Assembly (NCBI GenBank): GCA_016709965.1
Contig: JADJLT010000002.1
Location: 166,666 to 230,665 of the forward strand
DNA length: 64,000 bases
Reading direction: 5' to 3'
Source of the DNA: Betaproteobacteria bacterium
GTDB taxonomy: Bacteria; Pseudomonadota; Gammaproteobacteria; Burkholderiales; Rhodocyclaceae
Under the pieces are notes generated by a model. It was not told the origin of the DNA. It saw only the letters and a list, made by a program, of their open reading frames with translations, and ran no database searches. A program made the position numbers and the translations under genes. Numbering within the stretch: position 1 is the first letter of the stretch; every line of letters begins with the position of its first letter. Of this stretch, positions 45,220-55,833 are shown in pieces.

Positions 45220-45289
45220 CAAGCCGGCCATTATAGACCAGAAAATGTCAGATTCAAAGCTGTAACATCTCAATGATCGATTGCATTCT

Positions 45290-45618
45290 CCACGTAAGCC
45301 ACCCGGCATAGAGGTAGCTTCCGAAGCATTGACCACAGCCACATCTACTGCACCACCCTCATCGAAACGATTTCGGGCACCGCTGATGGTAAAGCCCTGA
45401 TTATAAAAAGCTCACGAATACGTCGCACCAGCAGAACTTCATGGTGCTGGTAATAGCGACGATTCCGCGTCGCTTTACTGGTTTGAGTTGATTAAATTCC
45501 TGCTCCCAATAGCGCAGCACATGCGGTTTGACACCACATAACTCACTCACCTCACCAATGGTGAAGTAACGCTTGGCAGGAATGGGCGGCAGTTCGTCAC
45601 CGCCGGGGTTTTATGCCG
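45290..45618 (-). CDS. MerR-family regulator downstream of ihfA (frameshifted)
   Basis: Reassembled from three frames: AKRYFTIGEVSELCGVKPHVLRYWEQEFNQLKP, then NRRYYQHHEVLLVRRIRELL, then QGFTISGAR. This is a MerR winged-helix domain, and a MerR gene at this place after ihfA is common in proteobacteria. Frame changes fall near 45.46 kb and 45.41 kb. The 3' end is approximate. Confidence 0.7.
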
Positions 45619-45912
45619 CGGTTCCATCGAAGGCAAGCTCTACGTCTGACTTCAGCTTTTGGCTGGCGTGAAATGTCACGACGCGGCGCGCCGTAATCGG
45701 GATTTCCTGACCCGTTTTCCGGATTGCGGCCCGGACGCTGCGGCTTGTCGCGCAACTGGAAGTTGCCGAAACCTGAAAGCTTGACGCCATCACCGGTTTC
45801 AAGCGAGTTGCGGATTTCTTCAAAAAAGCTTCGACCATGTCTTTGGCTTCGCGCTTATTGAGACCGACTTTTCGAAAAGCAGATCAGCAAGCTCAGCTTT
45901 GGTTAGCGTCAT
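45611..45912 (-). CDS. ihfA: integration host factor subunit alpha (frameshifted)
   Basis: From ATG 45912 the frames give LTKAELADLL, a disrupted middle, and the intact C-terminal part PKTGQEIPITARRVVTFHASQKLKSDVELAFDG. The total is about 100 codons, the normal length. IHF bends DNA in replication, recombination and transcription. It starts 15 bp after the pheT stop, the usual arrangement. The breaks are most likely sequence errors. Confidence 0.85.
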
Positions 45913-45926
45913 CTTTATTATTTCCG

Positions 45927-48291
45927 TCAGGCACGCAGTTGAGCACCGAATGCCTGTTCGAAACAGGCCACCAGTTGCTGCATTGCAGCATCAACTTCGA
46001 ATCTTGCAAAGTGCGTTGAGTATCTTGCATAACTATCCGGAATGCAAGACTTTTTTTTTTTCGGGACGCCTTTTCCAAACGTAAAACATCGAACAACTGA
46101 ATGTCCTGAATCAAGGCAGAAATCTGGCTTTTCAGCCTATCAAGCAAGGTCTGCAAAAGATGCTTTGGTCAACCACGATCGCCAAGTCACGGATCACCGG
46201 CGGAAACTTGGATACCTCTGCATAGGCTGGCACCTGAGCAAGCTTAACCGCATCGAAAATCAACCTCAAAGCACAGGGGCCTGTGGCAAGTCATATTTTG
46301 AACCCACTCGGGATGAAGTTCGCCGATACAGCCAATTTCGTTACCATCGATCAACACCCTGGCGGCACGCCCGGGATGAAGCGTGCAGGATGATGCAACT
46401 TCTCGAAACGCGAATTTGGCTGGCGCCAGCAAGCGCTTCAGGTCGCCCTTGATATCGTAAAATCGACCTTGCGCGCATCATCCCCAACTCTCCGGCAAAG
46501 CACCGCCGTAGGCCAGCTGCCAGTTTCAGGGCTGATGGAAGCCTACGGCGCCACCTTTGTCATCGCGACGGAAGCTGCGCCCGGCCTCGAACAAGCGGAC
46601 ACGGTTTTGCTTGCGTTTCAGGTTGGTGACAAGATTTGAAATCAGGCCGCCGAACAGGCTTGAGCGCATCACCGCCATCTGGCTGGCAATCGGATTGGCC
46701 AGGCGAATCAGGTCGTCATTCGCAGCGAAATCGGCTTCCCAGGCCTCCTCGACGAAAGCGAAGTTAACCACCTCCTGGTAGCCGCGATCAGCCAACATCT
46801 GGCGAACACGATAGGCCGGACGCCGCGCTTCCGGCTGAACCAGCATTTTCAGCGGGCCACGCGGAGTGGCAGAAGGAATATTGTCGTAACCATACAGGCG
46901 AGCGATCTCTTCGATCAGGTCTTCTTCGATTTCCATGTCAAAGCGCCACGACGGCGGTGTCACCAAGAAATCATCGCCTCACGTACGAAAGATAAAGCGC
47001 GAGACCAGTAAACAGACCCGGCAATGCGCTGCACTTCCGAGTCAGACCAAGCAACTTCTTCGGCGCGAGCCGTGCGCAGGCGAACCGGGTTACGAACTGG
47101 CATCGCCGCCTTTGCCCTCAACAGACGGCCCAGCCTGACCGCCGCAGATATCGAGAATTAACCCTGTTGCGCGTTCGATGGCCTGACGCATGCCGCCGAA
47201 ATCGACACCGCGCTCGAAGCGATGTGAGGCATCGAGCCAAAACCGTAGCGACGGCACGACCGGCGATGGCCTTCGGCGCGAAATGCCGACTCGAGGAAAA
47301 GTTCGGTCGTTCCAAGCGTAATGCCGCTTTCTTCGCCGCCCATGATGCCCGGCGTAGCCAGTGGTTTTGGTCATCAGCAATCATCAGCACATCAGCGCTC
47401 AACTTGATGGTTTGCTCATTGAGCAGCAACATTTTTCTTCTGGTCTTACATGCGGGCATGGACAGCACCTTCCAGCTTCGTGTTGTCAAAAGCATGCAAG
47501 GGCTGACCAAGTTCAAGCATCACGTAATTGGTGACATCGACCAACGCCGAAATGGCACGAATGCCGCTACGCTCCGAGGCGACGCTTCATCCACTCCGGC
47601 GTCGGCGCCTTGGCATTGACGTCCCTTGGAGGCCCGACCACAGTACAGCGGGCAGGCCTCGGCGCGTCAAGAACGACGGCGCGCAGCTCGGTGGTTGCTG
47701 GCGGGAATCCGGAACGACGGGAAGTACTGGTCGCGGCACCGGTAATGGCACCGACCTCCGCGGGCGATCCCGAGCAGCGAAAGGCAGTCCGCACGATTGG
47801 CGTCAGCTTCAGCTCAAAAACGTTGTCGTCAAGCGCCAGATATTGACGAATTGACTGACCAACGGGCGCATCGTCCGGCAGGATCAGCAACCCCGAGGCC
47901 TCCTCGGCACGCCCAGCTCCTTTGCTGGAACACAGCATGCCCGGAGGATTCGATGCCGCGCACTTTGGCGACCTTGATGGTGAAATCGCCGGGCAGCTTA
48001 GCGCCGGGCAAAGCACAAGGACACCCAAGACCAACGGCGACATTCGGCGCACCGCAGACGATAGTGGTCGGCGTGCCGCTGCCGGTATCGACCTTGCAGA
48101 CATTCAGGCGGTCGGCATCGGGATGCTTTGACGACTTCAAGCACATGGGCGACGACCACGCTGTCAAAGTCAGGGGCGACCGGGTCCAGTTCCTCGACCT
48201 CAAGGCCGGCCATGGTCAGCAGATGGGAAAGTTCCTCACTCGACAGCTTGGGATCGACGAGGTTACGCAGCCAGGATTCAGAGAATTTCAT
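45927..48291 (-). CDS. pheT: phenylalanyl-tRNA synthetase beta subunit (many frameshifts)
   Basis: The N-terminus is clear (MKFSESWLRNLVDPKLSSEELSHLLTMAGLEVEELDPVAP), followed by tRNA-binding-domain pieces, the B5-like core (DMEIEEDLIEEIARLYGYDNIPS), SQMAVMRSSLFGGLI, and an end ACFEQAFGAQLRA. The span of about 788 codons is normal. At least eight frame changes occur between 45.9 and 48.2 kb. The gene is essential, so these are best explained as indels in the sequence. It charges tRNA-Phe together with PheS. Confidence 0.85.
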
Positions 48292-48312
48292 TGGCGTGAC
48301 TCGAATTAGGGG

Positions 48313-49359
48313 TCAGTTGAACTGACGCAGGAAACGCAGGTCGCCTTCGAAGAACAGGCGGAGGTCATTGATGCCGTAGCGCAGCATGGTCAGGCGGTCC
48401 TGACCGAAGCCGAAGGCGAAACCGGTGTACTTTTCCGGATCAATACCGGCAATGCGCAGCACGTTCGGATGCACCATGCCGCAACCGGCGATTTCCAGCC
48501 AACGGCCTTCAAGATCGGCGCCCCCATCCTTGAAGGCGACATCAATTTCGGCGGATGGCTCGGTAAAAGGAAGAATGAAGGACGGAAACGCACCTTCAGG
48601 TCATCGGTCTCGAAGAAGCTCTTAGGAAATCGGCAATACCACCCTTCAGGTCGGCGAAGGAAACCCTTCCCCCACCCACAGGCCTTCAACCTGATTGAAC
48701 ATCGGCGAGTGCGTCGCATCGGAATCGACACGATAGACGCGGCCCGGCGCGATGATTCTGATTTCGGGCATTTTTTCCTGTTGACCGTAGCGGGCCACAT
48801 GCGCTTGCATGTAACGGGCCTGATCGGGCTGGTATGAGTGCGCAGCAAAACCTTTTCGGCAACAGTACCGTCCCCGGTTCTGCAGGTAAAACGTGTCGTG
48901 CATCAAACGCGCCGGGTGATCCTCGGGCGTATTCAGCGCGAGGGAAATTGAAGAAATCCTCTTCGATTTCCGGGCCGTCGGCGACCTCAGAAACCAATCG
49001 AGCGAACAACGACTCGATGCGCTCCAAGTGCGCGTCACTGGATGCAAACCACCGCGCGCTTCGCGCGCGACCAGGCAATGACATCCAGCGCCTCTTCGGC
49101 CAAGACGGGCATCCAGGGCCGCCTTGCGGATCGCTTCGCGTCGCTCGTTCAACGCGGTTTCAACGGCGTCTTGGCGAGATTGTCGCGGCACCTGCCGTTT
49201 TCTTCTCTTCTGCGGGCAGCTTGCCTAAGCCCTTGAGAAGTTCGGTAATCTGACCGTCTTGCCGAGAAAACGGGCTTTCACCTGTTCCAGCGCATCCGGG
49301 TCTGAAATAGCAGCAAAGGCCGCCTTGGCTTCGCTAACGACTTGATCAAGATTATCCAT
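48313..49359 (-). CDS. pheS: phenylalanyl-tRNA synthetase alpha subunit (frameshifted)
   Basis: Starts MDNLDQVVSEAKAAFAAI at 49359. Recognisable blocks include HPARLMHDTFYLQNRGR-like sequence, IRIIAPGRVYRVDSDATHSPMFNQVEGLWV, and the end FLRQFN. About 349 codons in all, the usual length. Several indels break it. A weak match to the dispersed repeat (48757-48792) lies just before IRIIAPGR, encoding RYGQQEKMPEIR. Confidence 0.87.
48757..48792 (-). repeat. possible dispersed repeat, copy h (inside pheS)
   Basis: Minus strand reads CTACGGTCAACAGGAAAAAA then TGCCCGAAATCAGAA. Similar to the consensus but in a different reading frame from copies e and i. It may be chance similarity in a conserved gene. 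Confidence 0.3.
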
Positions 49360-49386
49360 AGACTTCCACCTACAAAACCACCAACA

Positions 49387-49410
49387 AAAAGGAGGCTTGC
49401 GCCTCCTTTT
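49387..49410. terminator. bidirectional terminator or attenuator between rplT and pheS
   Basis: AAAAGGAGGC TTGC GCCTCCTTTT forms a 10-bp stem followed by Ts on both strands. It occupies the 68-bp gap between rplT and pheS, so part of the infC-rpmI-rplT transcription would stop before pheST. Confidence 0.7.
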
Positions 49411-49427
49411 TTTAGTCAAGCCTTCGC

Positions 49428-49787
49428 TCAGGCGCCGAGCTGTGCCTTGGCCTGTGCGGCCAGAGCAGCAAAAGCCGGCTGATCGAAGACAGCCAGATCG
49501 GCCAGGACCTTGCGGTCGACTTCGATATTAGCTTTCTTCAGGCCATTCATGAATGTGCTGTATTTCATGCCTTCCAGACGAGCTGCAGCATTGATACGAG
49601 CGATCCACAGGGCACGGAACTGACGCTTGCGTTGACGACGGTCACGGTACTGATATTGACCAGCCTTCATCACCGCCTGTTTGGCGATGCGATATACGTT
49701 CTTGCGACGACCGCGGTAACCCTTGGCCTGAACGAGAATCTTCTTGTGACGCGCGCGCGCCGTTACACCACGTTTAACTCTAGGCAT
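49428..49787 (-). CDS. rplT: 50S ribosomal protein L20
   Basis: 119 residues, intact, with AAGGAGATAAAAG before ATG 49787. MPRVKRGVTARARHKKILVQAKGYRGRRKNVYRIAKQAV-type sequence is diagnostic. L20 is needed for early 50S assembly and represses its own operon in other bacteria. It is one of the few undamaged frames between 42.7 and 52.6 kb. Confidence 0.97.
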   Translation of the reverse strand: MPRVKRGVTARARHKKILVQAKGYRGRRKNVYRIAKQAVMKAGQYQYRDRRQRKRQFRALWIARINAAARLEGMKYSTFMNGLKKANIEVDRKVLADLAVFDQPAFAALAAQAKAQLGA

Positions 49788-49798
49788 CTTTTATCTCC

Positions 49799-50001
49799 TT
49801 ACGCGTAGGGCATCATGGCGCGGACGGATGCTGCATCGCGCTCGTTAACAGCAACTGAACCACGCAGGTGACGTTTACGCTTTGGTCGTCTTCTTGGTCA
49901 AGATGTGACGCTTTGAAGGCTTGACCGCGCTTGATGCTACCACCAGCGCGAATCGGAGAAGCGCTTTTTTTCGCGCTGCTCTTGGTCTTCATTTTGGGCA
50001 T
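49799..50001 (-). CDS. rpmI: 50S ribosomal protein L35 (frameshifted)
   Basis: Starts MPKMKTKSSAKK at 50001 and contains RAGGSIKRGQAFK; the natural end VNERDAASVRAMMPYA is found in another frame up to TAA 49799-49801. That gives about 66 codons, the L35 length. At least three small indels. Confidence 0.87.
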
Positions 50002-50070
50002 TTAATGCTCCTTAATGACATGCCGTCAGGTGGTTCCCGGCGGGAACGCTTCCGTACCAAGCACCACCAA

Positions 50071-50604
50071 CTACTGAATACTACGGTTTGCTTCTTCTTG
50101 GCCGGCCCGATGACCATAATCATCTGACGACCTTCCATCTTCGGCATCTACTCGACTGCACCAGCCGCATCAAGGTCAGCCTTGATTCGTTCCAACTGGC
50201 GCATGCCGAATTCCTGATGCGCCATTTCGCGGCCACGGAAGCGCAGGGTCACTTTGACCTTGTCGCCCTCTTCCAAGAAGCTGCGTCATGTTCCTGGAGT
50301 TTGATCTGGTAATCGTTTTCGTCGGTACCTGGGCGCAGTCTCGTTTCTTGACCTGCACCTGTTCTGCTTCAGCTTGGCCTTCGCGCACGCTTGTTCCTGG
50401 TACTTGAACTTGCCGTAGTCCATGATGCGGCAGACCGGCTACAGCGGTCGAGAGCGATCTCGACCAGATCATCCCGGCTTCTTCAGCCATGTGCAAAGCC
50501 TCACGAATACTGACTATGCCTAGCTGTTCAGCTTCTGCACCCTGGAGACGAATCTCCGGAACCGTAATTTCTTCGTTGAGGCGATGCGCCTTGTTCTGAG
50601 CTAT
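50071..50604 (-). CDS. infC: translation initiation factor IF-3 with an AUA start codon (frameshifted)
   Basis: Reading from 50604: ATA then AQNKAHRLNEEITVPEIRLQGAEAEQLGIVSIREALHMAEEAGM, later MDYGKFKYQEQ, TLRFRGREMAHQEFGMRQLERIKADLDAAG and MPKMEGRQMIMVIGPAKKK. This is complete IF-3 at normal length (about 178 codons). No ATG, GTG or TTG lies in frame at the expected place. ATA preceded by GGGGG fits the rare AUU/AUC/AUA start class by which IF-3 limits its own synthesis. Several indels are present. Confidence 0.85.
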
Positions 50605-50628
50605 GGTAAAACCCCCGAAAACAATAAA

Positions 50629-52538
50629 TTAAGCCGTGCTACTACGCGCCACGACTTCTTCCTGAAGTCGTTTGATCAGGGCCTCAATGGACATCTGTCC
50701 GAGATCCTGACCACCGCGAGTCCGCACGGCAACCAGTCCGTCCGCTTTTTCTTTATCGCCCACAACGAGCTGATAAGGCAGCCGGTTCAAGCTATGTTCG
50801 CGAATTTTATAGGTAATTTTCTCGTTACGCAAACCGACTCGGCCCGGAAGCCCGCGTTATGCAGCTTTTTCGCCAAATCGCAGCATAATCCGCCTGCTTT
50901 TCCGGAGATATTCAACACCATCACCTGCACCGGCGCCAGCCACAGCGGAAGTGCGCCGGCAAAATTCTCGATCAGGATGCCAATGAAGCGCTCCAACGAC
51001 CCCAGAATGGCTCTGTGCAGCATCACCGGCACCTTGCGCGTATCGTCCGCACCGACATATTCCGCCCCAGACGGCCCGGCATCGAGAAGTCACCTGCATC
51101 GTCCCGCATTGCCAAGAGCGACCGATGGCATCCTTGATGTGGAATTCGATCTTCGGACCATAGAAAGCCCCCTCCCCCGGCAGTTCGGTCCATTCCAGCC
51201 CGGATGCACGCAAACCCTGGCGTAGCGCATCCTCCGCCTTGTCCCAAACATCGTCGGAACCAACGCGGCTATCCGGACGCAGCGCCAATTTGACCGCGAC
51301 ATCGTTAAAACCGAAATCGGCATAAACTTTTTAACCAGCGCATTAAAAGCAGTCACTTCGGATTCGATCCGATCTTTCCGTACAGAAGATGTGACCGTCA
51401 TCCTGCACAAAACCGCGCACACGCATCAGGCCATGCAAGGCCCCGGTTGGCTCGTTGCGATGGCAGGAACCGAACTCACCATAGCGCAATGGCAATTCGC
51501 GATAGGAACGCAGATCCGAATTGAAAACCTGGACATGGCCCGGACAATTCATCGGCTTGACCGCATAGTCGCGATTTTCCGACGAGGTCAGGAACTTGTT
51601 GTCTTTGTAATGCTCCCAGTGACCGGACTTTTCCCACAAGGTCTTGTCGAGAATCTGCGGACAGCGAACTTCCTGATAGCCATTGTTGCGATATACGGCG
51701 CGCATGTATTGTTCGATTTCCTGCCAAATCGCCCAACCCTTGGGGTGCCAGAAAACCAGACCCGGCGCTTCGTCCTGCATATGGAACAGGTCATATTGCT
51801 TGCCGAGACGGCGATGATCGCGTTTTTCAGCCTCTTCCAGCATGTGCAAGTAGGCGTCGAGGTCTTCCTTCTTGGCCCAAGCGGTGCCATAGATACGCTG
51901 TAATTGCTCGTTGCGATGATCACCACGCCAATAGGCGCCAGCCACCTTCATCAACTTGAAAATCCTCAGCTTGGCCGTGGTCGGCACGTGCGGGCCGCGG
52001 CATAGGTCAATGAAATCGCCTTCGCGATACAGCGATACCTGCTGGTCAGCTGGAATAGCACCAATCAGTTCAGCCTTGTACTTTTCGCCGAGATCGAGGA
52101 AAATTTAACCGCATCGTCGCGCCCAGACTTCGCGGGTAACGGGGATGTCCTTCTTGGCCAGCTCGGCCATACGCTTTTCGATGACGACCAGATCTTCCGG
52201 GGTAAACGGACGCTTGTAGGCAAAATCGTAGTAAAACCCGTTTTCGATAACCGGGCCGATGGTTACCTGAGCATCAGGGAACAGCGCCTTAACCGCGTAA
52301 GCCAGCAAGTGAGCCGTCGAATGACGAATAACCTCCAGCCCCTCGGCATCCTTGTCCGTGATGATGGCCAAGTCGGCGTTTCGTTCAATCAAATGAGAGG
52401 TATCAACCACAACGCCATCGACTTTGCCAGCCACGCTGCGCGAGCCAAGCCAGCGCCGATGCTGGCCGCCACTTCGGCGATTGTTACCGGCTGTTCAAAA
52501 GAGCGGATGGAACCATCAGGCAGTTTGATATCGGGCAT
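50629..52538 (-). CDS. thrS: threonyl-tRNA synthetase (frameshifted)
   Basis: Starts MPDIKLPDGSIRSFEQPVTIAEVAASIGAGLA at 52538 (TGS domain). Next come the second N-terminal domain with SFYYDF-like FYYDFAYKRPFTPEDL, the class II core with NCPGHVQVFNSDLRSYRELPLRYGEFGSCHRNEPTGALHGLMRVRGFVQDDGHIF, and the anticodon-binding end EALIKRLQEEVVARSSTA. The span of about 636 codons is normal. There are several frame changes. It is first of the thrS-infC-rpmI-rplT-pheST-ihfA cluster. Confidence 0.9.
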
Positions 52539-52556
52539 GGCGGATCTCTGGGCAAA

Positions 52557-52584
52557 AAAAAAGTGCGGGGCGAGCCGCACTTTT
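52557..52584 (-). terminator. terminator/attenuator between tRNA-Val and thrS
   Basis: Minus strand AAAAGTGCGG CTCGCC CCGCACTTTT, then a run of Ts (nine in total). It lies 20 bp upstream of the thrS ATG and 85 bp after tRNA-Val, so it ends the tRNA transcript or attenuates entry into thrS. Confidence 0.8.
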
Positions 52585-52668
52585 GGTCAAACGAAGGCTG
52601 ACTCGATTAGTGTTTCTGAACGGTACTGCAAGTTCGGAAAATCATCAATTCAACTCCGTCAGGAATTT

Positions 52669-52745
52669 TGGTAGGCGGTATTGGAATCGAACCAACGACC
52701 TCCACGATGTCAACGTGGCGCTCTAACCAACTGAGCTAACCGCCT
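52669..52745 (-). tRNA. tRNA-Val(GAC)
   Basis: A 77-nt cloverleaf. AGGCGGT pairs with ACCGCCT, A and CCA are encoded, and the anticodon stem CCACG/CGTGG encloses TTGACAT, giving GAC. The T-arm GGTTCGATTCC is normal. It lies upstream of thrS on the same strand, as in other betaproteobacteria. Confidence 0.93.
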
Positions 52746-52819
52746 AAAGAAGCGCGCATTTTACAGACGTAAAAGCCGATGTCAACAGCCCTTCGCGATT
52801 TTTTGAGTTGCCCATTAAA

Positions 52820-52985
52820 CTTGCCGCTTAATGAATGGAGAGGCGAATGAACGAAGGCTGGATAATTTTGGAATTTGCCTGATTGTGGTATTGGGAGGCG
52901 CCTTGCCGCTGATCCGCCACCCCGCAACGATACCCCGCCGCCACTGCCCAAGGAAACTTTGCGCGACTGGCGTAGCGCAAAGTAA
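52820..52985 (+). other. possible damaged small gene before slyX
   Basis: A GGAGAGGCG sequence precedes ATG 52847. Overlapping pieces in different frames (LDNFGICLIVVLGGALPLI; PPPRNDTPPPLPKETLRDWRSAK) suggest a short membrane- or lipid-anchored protein broken by indels. I cannot identify it. Confidence 0.3.
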
Positions 52986-52994
52986 GGACGCCCA

Positions 52995-53193
52995 GTGGAA
53001 TCACGATTACCGATCTCGAAATCAAGATCAGCTACACCGAAGACTTGTTGGACGAGCTGAATCGCATCGTCTTCGCCAGCAGCAACAAATCGATCTGCTC
53101 GCCAAGGAAATTCGCAGTCTGCGCGAACAGTCGCAAAATGCCCAAGCGCACCAACCGGGCAACCTGCGCGACGAACTTCCGCCGCACTACTGA
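52995..53193 (+). CDS. slyX: SlyX-family protein (frameshifted)
   Basis: From GTG 52995 the frames give TDLEIKISYTEDLLDELN and then RQQQQIDLLAKEIRSLREQSQNA, ending NLRDELPPHY. This is the compact coiled-coil SlyX protein (about 66 codons) of unknown function. Two indels. The next gene starts 2 bp after its stop. Confidence 0.8.
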
Positions 53194-53195
53194 AC

Positions 53196-54192
53196 ATGCA
53201 GCAAACACCCGTTACGGTTATCTACCACGCAGACTGTCTGGATGGCTTTGGCGCTGCCTACGCGGCGTGGGCTCACTTTGGTGACGCTGCGGTTTATCGA
53301 GCAATGCATCACGGTGAACCATGGGCACTCGCCGACATTGCCGGCCATCAGGTATTCATTCTGGACTTCTCGTTTCCGCCAGAATTTCTCGAAACCATGG
53401 CCAGAAGTGCCAATTCGGTCACCCAGATTGATCATCACGCATCCGCCCTCAATGCCTGGGGCGACAAGCTACGCCCCAGCGATAACGGCCTGCGCCAATA
53501 TCAGCACCCAACGCTGCCACTTTACGTCGTTTTCAATCTTGATAAATCAGGAGCACGACTGGCTTTGGGAGAACTTCCATCCAGAAACACCGACGCCCTG
53601 GCAATTCGGCACATCGAAGACCAAGACATCTGGCGCTTTGCTTTACCCGGCACGCGTGCCTTCTGTCGCGCCCTGCGCCTGCTGCCATTTGACTTTGCCA
53701 CTTGGTACCAACTGGTTTTAGAGACACCCAACGCGTCGGCAGCTCGCTACCTAGAAGCCATCATTCAAGGCTCGGCCATTGATCAGTTTCACCAAAGAGA
53801 TTGAACGCATGTCCCAAAGCGTATTGCGTATGCCGGCTTTGGTTCGTGGCGAACCTGTCGACGCCCTGCAGGCGCAGCGCCATGGACAAACCATCATTAC
53901 CGACGGCGATCTGAGCTGGCTGGCCACACCAGGGGATCGCCATCAACGCAAACGCGCTGTTTGCCTCGGATTTAGGAAACTCCTGGCTGAGCAAAGTGGT
54001 AGTTACGGTTTGATCTGGCAATTGTCAGGTGTCGGCGAAATCAAGGCCTCGCTGCGCTCAAAAGGCAAAACGCTCGACGTTGCCACCATTGCCTCACGTT
54101 ATGGTGGCGGCGGTCACACGAATGCGTCCGGATTCCAAATGCCGGCACAGCAATTCTTCAGTGAAGTTCTGAATTTATCCCCCAAGGCCTGA
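53196..54192 (+). CDS. DHH-family phosphohydrolase (frameshifted)
   Basis: Begins MQQTPVTVIYHADCLDGFGAAYAAW, the DHH-domain start with the metal-binding HADCLDG; DFSFPP and QIDHHAS are further DHH-superfamily motifs. The C-terminal DHHA1 part ends RYGGGGHTNASGFQMP. Shifts near 53.79 kb and a compensating pair at about 53.93-53.97 kb break the frame. About 330 codons in total. Such proteins cleave phosphodiesters (nanoRNase or cyclic dinucleotide type), but the substrate is not determined. Confidence 0.8.
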
Positions 54193-54207
54193 TTACCAGC
54201 CATTTGG

Positions 54208-54585
54208 CTAGGGTCTGGCCGGCACTGCCTGCCAGCCTTCGGGACATGCCTGCGTATATGGGTAGTACATGGCGCTCGAACCGCAGTAGTACCAACTCCC
54301 GGAAGCATTGGCAGACGGGGCTACCGGTGCAGGCTGCTGTTCGATATAGACTGGCTGTGGTGAATAAACCGGCCCGACGTAATAGGGATCGACATATACC
54401 GGCCTGCTCCGCTCCGACATGATAGCCAAACCAGTGAGCGCGCCAAATACAGCCAGCCCGGCCCAGCCGGAACCACCACTGCCGTGATGGCCATAGCCTC
54501 TATGGCCGTAACCTCGTTGAGCTTGAGCGGGAAGCGCAACAACGGATAGCGCGAGAATAAGTGGAACGAAAAGTCTGCGCATCAT
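54208..54585 (-). CDS. secreted Gly/Tyr-rich small protein
   Basis: 125 residues with GGAGGCG before the start. A signal peptide (MRRLFVPLILALSVVALPAQA) is followed by RGYGHRGYGHHGSGGSG, a hydrophobic Gly-rich segment, a Pro/Tyr/Val-rich linker and a Cys-containing end (YCGSSAMYYPYTQACPEGWQAVP). This layout is common in small periplasmic or outer-membrane-associated proteins of betaproteobacteria. Function unknown. Intact, convergent with the DHH gene. Confidence 0.7.
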   Translation of the reverse strand: MMRRLFVPLILALSVVALPAQAQRGYGHRGYGHHGSGGSGWAGLAVFGALTGLAIMSERSRPVYVDPYYVGPVYSPQPVYIEQQPAPVAPSANASGSWYYCGSSAMYYPYTQACPEGWQAVPARP

Positions 54586-54705
54586 CGCCTCCTAAATTTC
54601 CAGAAATCAACTGAATCCTTAAACCAGTATAGGCACATACAGGCAAACACAATCCCTTTGATTTACCGATCAGCTCACTCCAGGCATTTATGGCAAGCAA
54701 GGTGG

Positions 54706-54966
54706 CTAGAACTGATACTTCAAGCGGCGTAAACTGCCGCCTCCGGCAAATCTAGCCTCTGATGTTGATAATTGTCCCGAGAATTTCGTCACCGGCTTTA
54801 TGACATTGGCTGCAAGCTTGGCATCGATTGCCCCTTGATGCAGCCCAACGATGTTGGTGGCCATCTCGCTGTCATCAGCGGCAATTCGGCTGCTTGCAAT
54901 GCCTGTTCGGTTGATGGCAGCCTGCATGCTTTGCAAGCCAGTGGAAAGAACAGAACTGATGGACAT
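54706..54966 (-). CDS. small flagellin-like/motility-type hypothetical protein
   Basis: 86 residues from ATG 54966, behind AGGAGGTATCC. It starts MSISSVLSTGLQSMQAAINRTGIASSRIA, a pattern shared by short proteins that resemble the N-terminal helix of flagellar rod/hook proteins, and ends with a basic tail. No signal peptide. Function not assigned. Confidence 0.55.
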   Translation of the reverse strand: MSISSVLSTGLQSMQAAINRTGIASSRIAADDSEMATNIVGLHQGAIDAKLAANVIKPVTKFSGQLSTSEARFAGGGSLRRLKYQF

Positions 54967-55109
54967 GGATACCTCCTGGATAATACAAGGCATTTACGCA
55001 TGTACCATGCCCAAACTCCCCAGGCAAACTCCAAAAAATGACGGTCATTTGGAATTTCATCGACCAGAAAATCAAAAAGCCCTGAATAATCAGAGCTTTG
55101 TGCTATATT

Positions 55110-55164
55110 TGGTGCCAAGAAGGGACTCGAACCCCCACACCTTTCGGCGCCAGAACCTAAATCT
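55110..55164 (-). pseudogene. 3' half of a split tRNA-Leu(UAG)
   Basis: The minus strand runs from the anticodon loop (AGATTTAGGTTCTGG) through the variable arm GCGCCGAAAGGTG and the T-arm GGTTCGAGTCC to CTTCTTGG-CACCA, with one G of the acceptor missing. Its acceptor and anticodon strands pair with the 5' half at 58703-58738, not with the intact tRNA-Leu at 58358-58441. Confidence 0.75.
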
Positions 55165-55510
55165 AAAATCTCGCCGATTATTTGAATTTTTAATCATTCA
55201 TAATCAAAACCTTAGAAAATTGCGCGAGGATTTTCCCGCACTTCTCCCCACACTTTTTTAACAACCCTGTCATATCTTCCGGCAAAAATCAGGAGAGTTA
55301 CATGGAAAAAACGAACCAACGATTCGGCGATCAACAATGTCGATGATACCGAGATGACAACAGTAAATGTGGTTACTCATTGAAATCAGGCGTCAGTTGT
55401 TGCTTGTGGTTGACGGCTGACAACGGGCAGTCCCCACATACGTTACGTCGGCCCCCTTGATTTATGCTGCTGATCGATTACCGTACGACTACGGTTCATG
55501 GAGTGACATA

Positions 55511-55833
55511 CGTGGAACAGGTCGACAACAAATACCAGCCAAGCGACTGGCGCAGCCTTGAAATGCATCGTCTGATCGCCAAAAAGCTGGAAGCGAATCC
55601 ATCTCCTGGTAGAACGTGCCCGCTCAAACATTTCCCGCTGGAAAGCCTGCGCGGGGAAACACCCGCCTACTCTGAGTGGGAAGACATCTCTCTCTTCAGG
55701 GAACGAAAGTATTCTGCGCGCCCTGACTGGCGAAGACCAGGAAAGCGCCAGATTACGGTCTTCTACGCCTTTTACCGGCATTCTTTCTGGAAACGGAACG
55801 CAAGGAGATCTACGCTCGCTGGAACCGAAGGTA
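55511..55833 (+). CDS. unknown small protein upstream of higBA (frameshifted)
   Basis: From GTG 55511 the frames give VEQVDNKYQPSDWRSLEMHRLIAKKLEANP, then LVERARSNISRWKA, SEWEDI and SSGNESILRALTGEDQESARLRSSTPF, ending NERKEIYARWNRR. This arrangement (helical, EW..iL, RLRxSxPF) is one I associate with small proteins near toxin-antitoxin or nucleotidyltransferase loci, but I cannot name the family. Two or more indels. Confidence 0.4.

Noticed and set aside
46161..46185. GGTCAACCACGATCG as another dispersed repeat copy
   Set aside because: Only the first eight bases match; it lies in the pheT coding region and lacks the GGAAA core and the A-rich tail.
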